Below are positions 1-11,778 of a stretch of DNA of 64,000 nt, in pieces. A program made the translations under genes and the position numbers. The notes below the pieces were generated by a model, which was not told the origin of the DNA, did not search any database, and saw only the letters and a list, made by a program, of their open reading frames with translations. Position 1 is the first letter of the stretch; the number at the start of each line of letters is the position of its first letter. Origin of the DNA: Pseudisothecium myosuroides (Eukaryota > Streptophyta > Bryopsida > Hypnales > Lembophyllaceae); the NCBI GenBank assembly GCA_951799445.1, contig OX637295.1, forward strand, positions 13,578,001 through 13,642,000. Reading direction: 5' to 3'.

Positions 1-316
1 GATGTGGCATTGTCTCCGGACGTAAATTTGTGTTTTTAAGTGCAAAATTCGAATTTCAAAGTATTTTCGTCATAAGGATTTATTAGAAATATGAAAGTAA
101 AGCAAAAATGGAAGATTTTGCATAGTTTAAGTCTGCCATACAACACATGTCATAGAAGAGTTGATTCCTAGTGTAATTTTGAGCTCATTTCTGTGCACCG
201 AGTATGGTGTTGTACTGGAAGTGACGAAAAGCTCTATTTTGTCTACAGAGTTAGTCTTTTCTGGTGTCACTGTTTGCTGGACTGAGAACGAACATGCGCT
301 ATTGAAGTGTTTGCAG

Positions 317-3300
317 CACCTAAATCAGTTGCAGGCGATTCGAAGCTTTTCTGCCAAGGACATCAGGTATGGCGTGGAAGCTCGTGCTCTTATGCTTCAA
401 GGTGTGGAGCAGCTTGCAGATGCTGTGCAAGTAACGATGGGTCCAAAGGTATGCAAGAGTTTTTCCATTTTTCCAACTTAACCTTTAACGTCACGTTTTT
501 TGAAAATACGCTGAAAAGTCAACACTAGGGGCTTGCTGTGACGTTGAGGATGAAGATAGGGTCTCAAATATATGACATGTATGTAGTGTTGGTTTTCGGG
601 TTAACATTAAATTTAAAACCAACAAGGTTCGTCCGTATACCCAAAACCTGTTATACCTAAGGCTATCATCTAAGTTTATGAACTGAGCATATAATTGTGA
701 GATACACTATCATGAAGTCTCACCTCTGGAAAATCACCAGTGCAAACCCGTTGTTGAAATTGCATTAATAAACCAGCATTGGGATCATGTCGTTTTAACC
801 AACTCAGGTCGAAACATCCCAATGTCGATTGTTTGTTGAATGTGTTTTTGATGATTTTTTTCAACAGAGAGTTTGCAGTAGTTTGAAAGGTTTTGTAGTA
901 CTTGAGCATTAATTGGACTTGATATTTGCGAGAAATTGCCACTCACTATCCATTGTCGCTCTTGGGAAGAAAACCCTTTTTTTTCGGAACTTTGAACAAT
1001 TTTTCAATTATGTTGTAACTACTAGCACCTCCTATTTCATATCCAGGGCCGCACTGTCGTCATAGAGCAATCCTATGGCTTTCCCAAGGTGACCAAAGAT
1101 GGCGTCACAGTGGCCAAGAGCATTGAGTTTAAGGACAAGCTGAAGAACGTTGGAGCCTCATTAGTGAAGTCGGTGGCAAATGCCACAAATGATGCTGCAG
1201 GAGATGGTACGTTCTTAAGTCTTAGACAACACGTACTTATGGATTGTAGATAGGTGTGTTGAATGTAACTGAAACTGCATCAAGCTAACTGGGATTCACT
1301 ATTTTTCCAAATTAGAGGTTTCCATATTTTGATTGATTTGGTTGCAGGTACTACTGCTGCAACAGTGCTCACTCGAGCCATATTCTCTGAAGGCTGCAAA
1401 TCTGTGGCTGCTGGCATGAATGCCATGGACTTGCGTCGGGGCATCAACTGTGCTGTGGATGCAGTTGTTGCACACTTGAAGAGTCAAGCCAAGATGATCA
1501 GCACATCGGAAGAGATTGCACAAGTTAGTAATTCGATTTACCCCTGTTGCCAAATGTAGCACTCACTATCTGTGTCCATGTGGCACAGTTAGTAGATTTA
1601 TCCTCAACAAAATCTTCATTCATGGTAATTTTTGGACTGGAGATTTTTTTTCTTCTACCCTAGATCTATGCCTCATCATTCTGTTGTCATTTTTCGTTGC
1701 CATGACACAATACAACCCAAATTCTGTTGGTAGATTGTCCCTTATCTCTTTCCTGATTCAACAGGTTGGAACAATATCTGCCAATGGTGATCGTGAAATT
1801 GGTGACTTGCTTGCACGTGCCATGGCGAAAGTCGGCAAAGAGGGTGTTATCACTGTATCTGTAAGTGGACAGAGATGGTTTTAATTATTTCCCAAATTCT
1901 TTATTATGCCTGATCAGCCATCAGTCATTAGAAAAATTTGAGTCATTCAGCGCCAAGACTTTGTTTCTTCTGTTCACTATTGCACGATCTCTTGAGAACC
2001 TCTGGTTTTCACAAATGTACTGCAGGAAAATAATACCTTGTTGAGTGTGAATTTTTTTTACATGCAGAACTTCTTGTTTGCATAACTCGAGCACTGATTA
2101 AAATGTGGGTATTTTTCAGGATGGCAAAACTTTGTTCAATGAATTGGAGGTTGTGGAGGGTATGAAGCTGGACAGGGGTTATATTTCCCCTTATTTCATC
2201 ACCACCAGCAAAACTCAGAAAGTGGTACTTAAGCGAACATGGATTTGAAATTGTATGTGCATTACCTTGTCATGAAGGCTGATGCAACAACAGCAATTGT
2301 CCCTGCAGTTCTGGAATATTCATTTCAGAATCCAACTGACGTTTGTATTGTTGGGATAGGAACTGGAGAATCCAGTTATATTAATCCATGAGAAGAAAAT
2401 TACAGGGCTTCAAGAAATTCTTCCAGTTCTTGAGCTTGTCATCAGGGTATTTCTGCAGATCCCAGAGGGTCTATTATTCCTTTGAACTGTTCATTGCAAG
2501 TATGTAGGTTGCGTGAAAACTAAGGCCACGAATCTGAAGTAGAAGATGAGTTCATTCGGCTGTAGAAAGAATGATTGCACTGAGAATGAGAAAGGGTTGG
2601 AATATATATTAAGACAAATGTATTCCATAGAGAGTGTAACTTGTCAGTCAAACTCAGGAGTTCTAACTTAAATACACAGAAGGAAATACACTGTTGTTTG
2701 CACAAGTATACATTTATTATCTAGATGTTCTTTACAGACTATAGTGTCTATAAAAACGTTTTAGCTTATTTTATACCTACTTGTGGTTTAGTCTTTGATC
2801 TTAAAGCTATCATAATCCTATGGCGGGATGATACCATGTCGGTTCTAAATTCTTTTATGATAATCTAAGTAACCAAGGTCCAAACTGTCATGTAGTAAGA
2901 GTCCATGATAACCAAGGTCTTGACATGTTAAAATTCATGGTGACTCAGGAGCAAAGGCCACTGCTCATTGTAGCCGAAGAGGTGGATGGTGACGCCCTTG
3001 CTACCCTCATCGTCAACAAAATGCGTGGTGGAGTGAAGGTGGGTGTTGAGATTTGTATTTACTCATTTACTTTCACAAAATTTAGTGCTACAAGGCCGAC
3101 TATGAATAGTGTCATATCCGTCGTTTCCATTGAATGACTAAGATGTGTTTTCATTTGGTGCTAAGAAAGCAGTTAGTGAAGATATTAGGACTAAATTTAG
3201 ATACACTTTTGGACTAGATTACTGTATCTTTGCTAACACCGTTTGTGAACATCACTTAAATAAGGCGTGCATAGCATTCATTCATTACCCTCAGATTCTG

Positions 3301-6300
3301 AAATAATATTTCTTTGCTTTAATCGTTGATTCCCTGTGTTGATGGATTTTTGGTTTTAGTGAAGAGTTGAATACCTTGTTCATTATATACACGTCATTAT
3401 CTAATTCTGCATGTGACATTTAATTGGCCCTGAAACAGGTTTGTGCTATCAAGGCCCCTGGATTTGGGGAGAGCAGAAATTCTGTTTTGCAGGACCTTGC
3501 CGTCCTAACTGGCGGTCAGGTAGACACTTATTCTATTTTTTCCTTTTGCATAAACACTCCATCTTAGTACAATTCTACACAATAATAATCTGCTAAAGTC
3601 TTCAAAGTCTTGAACGGAACGTGTGATATGTTTGAGAATTATTATCGGATACGAATTGCTTTCCAGGGATGTGTCCTACATAGGCTACTGAATGTCGTAT
3701 AGTACCTCATGGACTTTTGTATTATAATATTCTATTGCAATGCTCAGTTGCACCTTTTCCATTCCGAGAATTTTTTTTGATCATGATGTAACGGGACCTA
3801 CTATTTTAGCTGAACATGAGAAACTCACAAATTACATTGCATGATCCTTGGTTGATTATTTTTTATTTAAAGAGAATTTCTGAACTTTGTTCTTTTGGAA
3901 CCCTTGTCATGAAATATATATGAAGTTTTGCTGAATTGGTAGCATGGATTCTCAAGATGAGAAGTGGTTTTGAGGATCCTCCTCTAGATAATGTTATGGT
4001 AATGTGAGTCAAAAAAATTCTCAGTTTCTCACCTGGATCATGGATGCAGCTCATCAGTGATGACCTGGGGTTGAGATTAGAGAAGATCAAACTAGAAATG
4101 CTTGGAGAAGCCAAGAAGGTATGTAAAGTACTTGTTTTCCTTTTCAAAGAGTAATATGAATTTTTTTCACGTGTCCATCTCCCAATAGTTTTGACTTTAT
4201 GATTAATTTCATGTGGAACCCCAAAGATTACATTCTGACACTGAAAGTGCTGAAATAGAGCGCCCACCCTCTACGCTTACTGTCTTGAAGTAGTTTAAAA
4301 AATGCTATCATCTCGCACCCAAACTGCTCTGCCTTAATAGAGTATAATACATAATATTGTTTTTATATTCATTAATTTCTATCTGAGATCGACTTGGACC
4401 CTCTCGTGGTTCTTGGTGATCCACTGAATAAGGAATTGAAAGTTCTCATTGTAAACTATCTTGCAGGTCATAGTATCAAAAGATGACACAATTATTTTGG
4501 ATGGTGCTGGTGACAAGGCCCTCATTGAGGAACGCCTTGATCAGGTCAGGAGCTTTTGACTCTCTAAGAAGCTCCAGTAACATACATTTCGCAAAAATTC
4601 GAGACATGACACTTCTTAACAAATACAACTGGGGTTTAAATCTCACACAATACATGTCAAGTTACGTTCGAGGATCCCTTCCAAATACCTTCTTTTCATA
4701 TATCCATTAGTTAGCGTTGAACTAAAGTTGCCAATCCAAGCATATTTGCTCCTCCATTATCTTAACGAGGTATCTTGGTAAAAAATGTAATGAATCCAAA
4801 TCGAGAGTGTCTGTCAACTCACTTTGTACTTCACTAGTGGAAACGTGTTCAATGCACTTTCTGCATTTCGATTCCTGAATGACTTATATGGCTTGATTAA
4901 AACAACGTCAGTCTAAATTCATATGTTGAACAAGCTTGCATGCAGATCCGGGACGCTTTGAGTCAATCCACTTCAGAGTACGATAAAGAAAAGTTGGAAG
5001 AGCGATTAGCTAAGCTTTCAGGAGGTGTTGCTGTCCTCAAGGTATTCATTTTATCACTCCTTTAAACACGAAGGCAAAATTAGTCAACACTGTGAAAACT
5101 TCAATGTTTTAGTGAAGAACATATCAAGGGAAAACGAAATTAAAATTTTTAGAGTGATCGTAGATTGGAGGAGCTAGTGAAGTGGAAGTCAATGAGAAAA
5201 AGGATCGCGTTACCGACGCTTTGAATGCTACTAAAGCAGCCGTGGAAGAGGGCATTGTACCTGGTAAGCGATTTTCTTGATTTATTTTCCTTTTGACGTC
5301 GTCTGAAGGCTCAAGTTTCCACATAGTGCTTGTTGATGAATGTTTTTGATGAATGCACTTAATCTTATTGATAATCATTTCAGAATCTTAACAAAAGAAC
5401 GTATTATGTAGCATTGGAAAGGCGAATAAATGTAATATAAATATTCTAAATATTATTGAGTGGCATAGATATTTCAGAGGAGTAACTATTATTTAAAGCA
5501 AACCTACTATTTTCATATCAAGCTCTCAGGGGTTAAACTACGTTCCAATTGTACAATTTATTGTGAATGTTGAGAAAATTGGTGAAGCTCTATTACAATT
5601 TTGTTGACAATTTCTAAAATTTTCTTATGTATTACATAAGCAAACAATTCTTTTTTGTTGGGATAATTTTAGTACTACCAGCAATGACAATGGTATATAT
5701 CATCAATCTGTAGGGGGTGGTGTGGCTCTCTTGTATGCTTCGCGAGAGCTTGATAAGTTGCCTACTGAAAACTTTGATCAGCGAATCGGGGTTCAGATTG
5801 TCCAAAATGCTCTGAAGGTACCAATATCACTCCATGATCCGCACTTCTCTTATACCCTTATTTCTCATCTGAAAGTGTATACCTTTAGGGTCTACACTAA
5901 ACCGTAAACCCTAAACTATCTATTACTCACGAACTTTTATCTAGTCTTATTCTCATTTAGTGTAGATGACCAGATTACAAGATACAATGCCACCAATTGG
6001 TAATAATCAATTAGAATTGACTGGACAGTTTCATGCAATTACTGTAGTTGAGAAATTCAATCTAACTGTATTGTGGTTTGAAAAAATATCTAACAACTGA
6101 AGATATTTTATTTACACTGGTGGATTCTAAAGTCACGTGGCCCACAATCTTTGGGATTACCGTGACCCGAGAAAATTGCACGGAACAGTGTGCTTGTTAC
6201 TTATCACCTTGTTCATTGAATGAAAGTGCTGATTGAATATCTACTCCAGATGCCTGCCTACACAATTGCACATAACGGAGGATCGGAGGGAGCTGTGGTG

Positions 6301-7462
6301 GTTGGCAAGCTTTTGGAGCAGTCAAACCTGAATTTAGGTTATGATTCTGCAAAAGGTTGGTCTGATGTTCTTGACAATAAGCTTTCTTAACCCTTGAACG
6401 ACGCGGAGGACGTTTGGCGTCCGATAAATGACAAGAGAATCTCCTGTGTAGGACAGAAGTGTAACTATTCATCCTCCAAATTTTGTGGGGAAAGGGAGGA
6501 TAATCTACAGTAGCTTGACTTCCAATGAGTGCTTTTGCATTATTTTAATCCAACAATCCACACGGTGACAAAACAGATGATTTCCACGGTTATGAGCCCG
6601 TCGTTTAAGGGTTAATATCACATTCTGTGTTCACTCACCGAACAGTAGGGAACAGGCTTACCTAGTTCAGAACTCAATTTGTATATTCTGTTATGTCATA
6701 AGACTTATTTTCGTGGCTGCTTTGGAACATTATGCAGATCGTAATGCTTGCAGCTTGTTAAACTAGGTCTATGGCTTATAAACTTAGAATTCAGACAAAC
6801 ACTAATGGAATCATGTTTCATGTTTATCTTTTGCAGGAGAGTACGTAGATGTGGTAAAAGCTGGAATCATTGATCCTGTGAAAGTTATCAGAACTGCTCT
6901 TGTAAATGCAGTGAGGTAACGGCATTTCTCGCCTGAGCTTTTCTTTTTTTAATAATCTCTTCTGCAATAATCTGCTATGCACAGTTTGGTAACTCAAATT
7001 GTGTGGAAAATAGTGCATATGGAGTCATGCGAGTGGCAACAAATGTATTTTTTTCATAACCATGTTTTAGAGTTGAGTTACCTCATATAATCTCAATGAG
7101 GATGCCACAACTTTGGGAAGCTAAGTGTTGAGAGTAGAAACAAAATGAAGAGAGTGCATATGACTTGTATCTAAGCTTCTCGTTGTGGATGGTTGCCTGC
7201 CACCTGTTGACTATAAGACATCGTTGAGGTTACAGGAGTCATAATAGATTGAAAGTCACCCCATTACTGACTTGTACAAGCTGTGAAGATGGGGATCATT
7301 CCTGAAGTTTTTCTTCATTCCTGCAGTATCTCGGCTCTCATGACGACGACAGAAGCTATTGTAGCAGATTTCAACAAGGAAGAAAAGGAGTTGATGCCTG
7401 GTATGGGAGGTGGCATGGGAGGGATGGGAGGGATGAATGGCATGAGTGGCATGTATGGTTGA
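317..7462 (+). CDS. HSP60: Mitochondrial chaperonin 60 (HSP60/CPN60), 5' end outside window
   Basis: Group I chaperonin subunit of the mitochondrial matrix that folds imported proteins with CPN10 and ATP. Sixteen exons can be read with consistent GT-AG borders and phases: 317-448, 1047-1206, 1348-1523, 1765-1860, 2120-2224, 2360-2446, 2949-3038, 3439-3519, 4050-4118, 4467-4544, 4946-5041, 5164-5263, 5714-5817, 6250-6355, 6837-6915 and 7327-7462, giving 564 residues. Family landmarks seen are [22 protein letters not shown], the ATP-site DGVTVAK and [57 protein letters not shown] and a Gly/Met-rich tail ending MSGMYG. The GGM tail and the AKDIR start fit the mitochondrial rather than the plastid type. 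The transit-peptide exon is not visible and should lie left of position 1. The first visible acceptor could be at 316 or 334. Exon 14 has HNGGSEG where most homologues have a SNAGVEG-like string. Otherwise it looks functional. Confidence 0.93.
6391..6611. mobile_element. TTAA-flanked piggyBac-like MITE in HSP60 intron 14
   Basis: A 221-bp element lies inside the intron between 6355 and 6837. It is flanked by TTAA on both sides (6387-6390 and 6612-6615). Its ends are inverted: CCCTTGAACGACG on the left, and CGTCGTTTAAGGG on the right. TTAA duplication and CCC-T termini are the hallmark of piggyBac-superfamily elements. No ORF is present, so it is non-autonomous. Confidence 0.7.
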
Positions 7463-8313
7463 GCAACATAAACATTGATAACCAATTCTAGACTTGACAT
7501 CCGGTCTTTCGTCTCCCATGAAATAGGTGTTAATTGGTCACTTTTTCTTCTTTTTTTAAATCTCAAAAATATTGGAGAACGAAGGGAGAAATCTCCAGTT
7601 TATAGAATGCTATGTAAGCCTCTCATTTTTACAGAAATTGTTTTTCAGAGGTGCAAGGTAGGTAACTCAAATGGTGACCGGTGTCTTCAAATCAACCCTA
7701 TATTTGGCTCAAAAATAGTGCACTAAAGTTTTGGAAACTGCATCATTGTAGCTCTTAAAATGACTAGACTTCACGTGGGTTTAGGGTCAAAATGAATTAT
7801 GCTCTTGAATGTTTGCTTTAGGGTTTGTTCAAGGGTTCCATGAAAAGAAGTGATGGGTCACCATTAGTTCATGGACAAATGCAAAATCACATGAGGCCCC
7901 TTTACAATATTTTTAAGCAACATTTTCTCCGATGAGCAACGTTTTAAGGAATAGTTAATGAGGTTTGTATTGTGAATATAACTTGGTAAAAAGCAAAATT
8001 TAGGTACCAAAACGTTGCTTCAATATTCCTAATGTTGTTCCCATCTTCATTCTTGGTTGAAGACTTTATCCCATAAGCATTGTTCTTTATTCTATAAGCA
8101 TTGACTCCCATGAAGTATAATATGTAGATCTTTCTTACGAATTTCCATTGTTAAAAAAATTGGTGGTTACTACACACTTTGTTCTAATATGTATTAAAAA
8201 AAAAGCATCAACTACAATTTGTAGAAATATAAACCTCCAAATCTTATATGACAAGTTTAAAATGAGTTTTGTAGTTGATTTTTAGCTATGGAATGTTAAA
8301 GCCTCACTAGTAC
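7463..8313. other. HSP60 3' flank, no gene seen
   Basis: AT-rich sequence following the HSP60 stop codon. The 3' UTR presumably begins here. I see no conserved ORF and no strong repeat in it. Confidence 0.5.
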
Positions 8314-8476
8314 CACTAGAAGAAATTTGCGTTATTAAATCTAACACAATTATGTTGAAAATAACGCAATTTCAGCATTATTTTAGTCACTATTCTTAAA
8401 ATCTTCATTCTGAACACAATTGTATTAGAATTAAAAAAAAAAACATTAGCTAAAATAACGCAAATTTCTTCTAGTG
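8314..8476. mobile_element. Small CACTA-type MITE
   Basis: A 163-bp element with perfect 23-bp terminal inverted repeats that begin CACTAGAAGAAATTTGCG. CACTA termini resemble the En/Spm end CACTACAAGAAA seen at 42,089. The flanking triplets are TAC on the left and TAG on the right, an imperfect match for the expected 3-bp target duplication. The core is AT-rich and non-coding. Confidence 0.65.
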
Positions 8477-9004
8477 TAGATACACAACAAAAATGATTAG
8501 AATCCTAAATGAATAGGTGCATTTTTTGTTTCTATAATAACCCTCAAAATCATTTATAACAACCTTTTTGTCCTCCATAACATATTGAGGTCAAAGATAA
8601 GATATATGAGTTCTTAGACAAATTTTAGAGTCACACTATTTTAAATTAGTGCGTGCCACAATATTACTGCATTGTACTACGGTAATAACCACAATTTAAT
8701 TAATTAATGACATTAATAATGCGCCATCACTACTAGGATATATTAGAGAGAGTGGCTGGAGTACATGGATGAAGTTTCAAAACGTGAAAAGTAAAAGGTA
8801 CATCCAACGGACCCAAAACGCAAAAGGCACCTTACGACTCTTCGCAGAGGAACCTCATACTGTAAATACTTTAGTTTTGAAAGCGATTTCTGGAGCGTTC
8901 ACGAGGCGCATGGACGATCGCATTACGAAGTGCTGTTGACGTCCTGCCCACGACGGCTCACAATTCGGAGGTTTAAAATCCCTTAATCAATTTCGCTTCA
9001 AGAA

Positions 9005-9400
9005 ATGTTGGAAGAATTGAGAGATTGATCGAGTTCTGGAGCATTAGGGTTAAGTGACCAAGGGTTTGTGCGGGTGTTTTTCTGAGGCCTTGTCCGAGAA
9101 ATTGCTGCGAAGATTGGTATAAGCACAGAATTCGTAGAGTTTCGGTTCCCAAATTATTGCCGAGAATTTAAAAAATTGGAAGAGAGGTATGCAGGAGAGA
9201 GAAATTCATCTACTTCCGGAGCATTAGGGTTAGATGCAGAGTATTTGCAAGTGCTGTTGTGAGGGTTGATGCGAGAATTTCCTGTGAGGATTGGTGTAAG
9301 CACGGAATTTTAGAGTTGCAGCTCCTAAAACAATGTCGCCAAAAGAAAAAATTGTAAAAAAGGTTTGAGATTGATCGCTTTCTGGGCATTAGGTTTAGGG
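9005..9400 (+). repeat. Three-copy ~165-180 bp leader repeat with telo-box motifs
   Basis: Three diverged tandem copies lie directly upstream of the NFKBIL1-like ATG. Each contains a GCATTAGG(G)TT core, at about 9041, 9221 and 9386, preceded by a gatcgagttctgg-like string and followed by a ggattggtgtaagcac-like string in the first two. TTAGGGTT is the reverse of the plant telo-box AACCCTAA, a promoter or 5'-UTR element common in growth and translation genes. The repeats probably form the promoter and 5' leader of the downstream gene. Confidence 0.6.
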
Positions 9401-9434
9401 CAAAGATTTTGTTGGGATCTAGAATTGTGTAGCG

Positions 9435-10763
9435 ATGAGGAGCTCTCGGTACGATCCTATTAAGGTGGAGAGGAAGCTGCTCCAGGCTGCAGCAACGGGG
9501 CACCTCGCGCGCGTTCTGGGTGTTCTAGAGAAGAACGGCAAGTATTTTTTGAAAAAGAGGAGGAAACAAACGAGTCAGAAGCGGTCGACTGATGATGAGC
9601 GGCGCCGTGGCAAGAGGAAACGGCAGCGTGGTCCATCGGATTCAGATCCAGAGTACGACTCCGAGCTCGATGAGCCTTCGACGAGCGGCCATTTTAGTTA
9701 CTCGTACGAATCGGAGGACGATTTGACGAAGAAGCGCAGGAAGTACTCGTATAGCAGTCGGAAATCGAGGCAAAGTGATGTTCTGAGGGAGGCGTTGAGT
9801 AATATTGACATTAACTGCATGGATGCAGAGGGGTTAACCCCTTTGCACCATGCTTGCTACGCTGGCTCAGCGGAGATGGTGGAGTTTTTGATCTCAGAAG
9901 GTGCAGATATCGCAGGTCAAGACGCGAAGGGGAACAGTCCATTGCACATTGCAGCACGATATGGTTTTACGGACATCATTGCCATGTTGAGAGAGGCAGG
10001 AGGAGACATGCATGCCGTGAATTACGAGGGGGTCACTCCGTTGATTGCAGTTGAGGCTCGACTCGAGAGACTGCGGAAGGAGAAGGAAGAGAGCTTCAAG
10101 AAGCCTAAAAGGACGTATACGGAGCCTCAAGACTGGGGCACTCGTTTAGCGGACGAGTTGAGTGACGATGAAAGCTGGTGGGGCCATAGTTGGGGCGAGC
10201 CACAACCTAAAAAGGACTGGTTTAGAGAAGATTGGTCGGAGTTTTTGTACAACGATGAAGATGATGACGGTGTTTTTTTGGGATCCAGCAAGAAGAGGAA
10301 ACCGAAAGACCCGCTAGAAGGAGGACTGTTCAAAGAGTTGAATGAGAAACGGAGACGGGAACAGGAGGAGCGAACTCGGGAGGCCAAGCGAATCCTTGAG
10401 GAGGAGATTGCCAAGGATAGAGCATGGAGGGAGCGCGTTTTGCAGAAGAAGGGCGTGGATCGATACAAGCGTTATGAGATCTCCTGGAAGAAATTTTCCG
10501 AATCTGGTAATCAATTTCTTGGCTACTCTGATGTGCCCTTTCCGGTGGAGAAGGGCAAGGAGGCAGAGTTATCGAGAATTATCTTGCACGATGCTCCTCC
10601 TTCAGAACACAAACAGTTGCTGAGAAAGGAGATATTGCGGTGGCACCCGGATAAATTTTTACAGAAGTATCGTTCCAGATTAAGGGATTCTGATCTGGAA
10701 CGAGTTCGGGAACGAGTGAATGAATTGTCTCAGGCTCTCCATGAACTCTACAGCAGCTTGTAA
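9435..10763 (+). CDS. NFKBIL1-like ankyrin/J-like protein
   Basis: An intact single-exon ORF of 442 residues. The ATG at 9435 is the first in frame and follows the telo-box leader. The order is: a basic, low-complexity N-terminus (about 35-115; KKRRKQ, GKRKRQRG, probable nuclear localisation signals); two clear ankyrin repeats plus a third partial one at about 126-205 (GLTPLHHACYAGSAEMVEFL, then GNSPLHIAARYGFTDIIAML); an acidic/Trp-rich stretch (DDESWWGHSWGEPQPKKDW); a Glu/Arg-rich coiled coil at about 295-340; and a C-terminal J-like segment with HPD at residues 404-406 (RWHPDKF). This architecture is that of NF-kappa-B inhibitor-like protein 1, a eukaryotic nuclear protein linked to mRNA processing. 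Plants lack NF-kappa-B, so the name reflects homology only. The length is slightly above the animal form. Confidence 0.85.
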   Translation: MRSSRYDPIKVERKLLQAAATGHLARVLGVLEKNGKYFLKKRRKQTSQKRSTDDERRRGKRKRQRGPSDSDPEYDSELDEPSTSGHFSYSYESEDDLTKKRRKYSYSSRKSRQSDVLREALSNIDINCMDAEGLTPLHHACYAGSAEMVEFLISEGADIAGQDAKGNSPLHIAARYGFTDIIAMLREAGGDMHAVNYEGVTPLIAVEARLERLRKEKEESFKKPKRTYTEPQDWGTRLADELSDDESWWGHSWGEPQPKKDWFREDWSEFLYNDEDDDGVFLGSSKKRKPKDPLEGGLFKELNEKRRREQEERTREAKRILEEEIAKDRAWRERVLQKKGVDRYKRYEISWKKFSESGNQFLGYSDVPFPVEKGKEAELSRIILHDAPPSEHKQLLRKEILRWHPDKFLQKYRSRLRDSDLERVRERVNELSQALHELYSSL

Positions 10764-10846
10764 TCAACTTGTTCAACAATTGCCGAGAACGAAGATACTG
10801 TGGTGTCACTCCGATAACATTTCAAGGACGTGTCGTTCCTGATTGA

Positions 10847-10931
10847 TCCTGATTGGATTCTGGAACAAGTGAATGATTTATCTCAGGCTCTCCATCACTC
10901 TACAGTACAGCATCTTGTGATCAACTTGATC
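10847..10931 (+). repeat. Duplicated 3' end of the NFKBIL1-like CDS
   Basis: The sequence from about 10,855 repeats the last ~80 bases of the coding region (10,684-10,770), including the string tctcaggctctccat and the sequence after the stop codon. It sits in the 3' UTR about 165 bases downstream, carries small deletions and is not in frame with the gene. It looks like a local tandem duplication that is now non-coding. Confidence 0.7.
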
Positions 10932-11778
10932 TTTAAATATAACTCCTGAGCTTGCCTAATGTTACAGAACTGCAGATGATCTGTTTGGACTTGGGGCAGT
11001 TTGAAGGTACAGTTCTATTTTAGATTTTTAGGTTACTGAAGTGTTGTAGTTGTGTTTATGATGTCTTGTTCTTTATAGGAAGCAGATGGTATCCGGCAGG
11101 AGGTGGGGATTTTCTTTTGTTCACTTTTATTTCATTTTGGCTAACACAAGCAACGATCTATACTTATTCTGGTGATATAAAATTTGACCTATGTGACTCA
11201 TTTATTCTCACGGTACGATCAATCAAATTGGTTATTTTAAAAACCTTGAATCTTTGGTTAATTTTGGCTTGAAGGATTCATGCGTAAAAAAATCGATTGT
11301 TTGTCATGCAACAGCTGTAAAATTCTGTAATGTAATCTTTTTCGTTGAGCAGCAGCTTTCTTCTTCTTCTTCTTGGACGCTGCTGTAGTTTTGCAAATCT
11401 TTACATTCACATTAGTGCACCTGTTTGTATAATGGTTCTTGGTACGTTCCTTGTGAAAGCATGCCTAAATTCGAGCACGTATCTTTTCTTCTTTACCTGT
11501 TTCTTGGATCATTCCTCAGTTCAAGGTGACCTTCGATGTGATTTCTTGCAGTATTTTTCTTGTTTGTCTCTGTGAAACTCTCAGTTGTTTAAATATGAAG
11601 TCATTGCAGTGACCGGTGGTAGCTCGTTGGTTTTGCAGATTTCAACTGCTTGTGCAAGTAAGCATTTTCAACTATTTGGCCTTCAGTATTTGTAGCAGAT
11701 AGGTTTTGCCGCCTAACTTCACTTAGTCGGTTCATTAAGTGGACCGCTTTGGTTTAGGTAGGCAGTTAAACAGACGGG
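10932..11778. other. Intergenic, no gene seen
   Basis: T-rich sequence after the NFKBIL1-like gene. It may hold a spliced or extended 3' UTR, but no conserved ORF or clear repeat is visible. Confidence 0.4.

Noticed and set aside
161..316. N-terminal coding extension of HSP60 from the 161 open frame
   Set aside because: It has no similarity to a chaperonin or a transit peptide and is followed by acceptor-like TTTGCAG; it is more likely intron.
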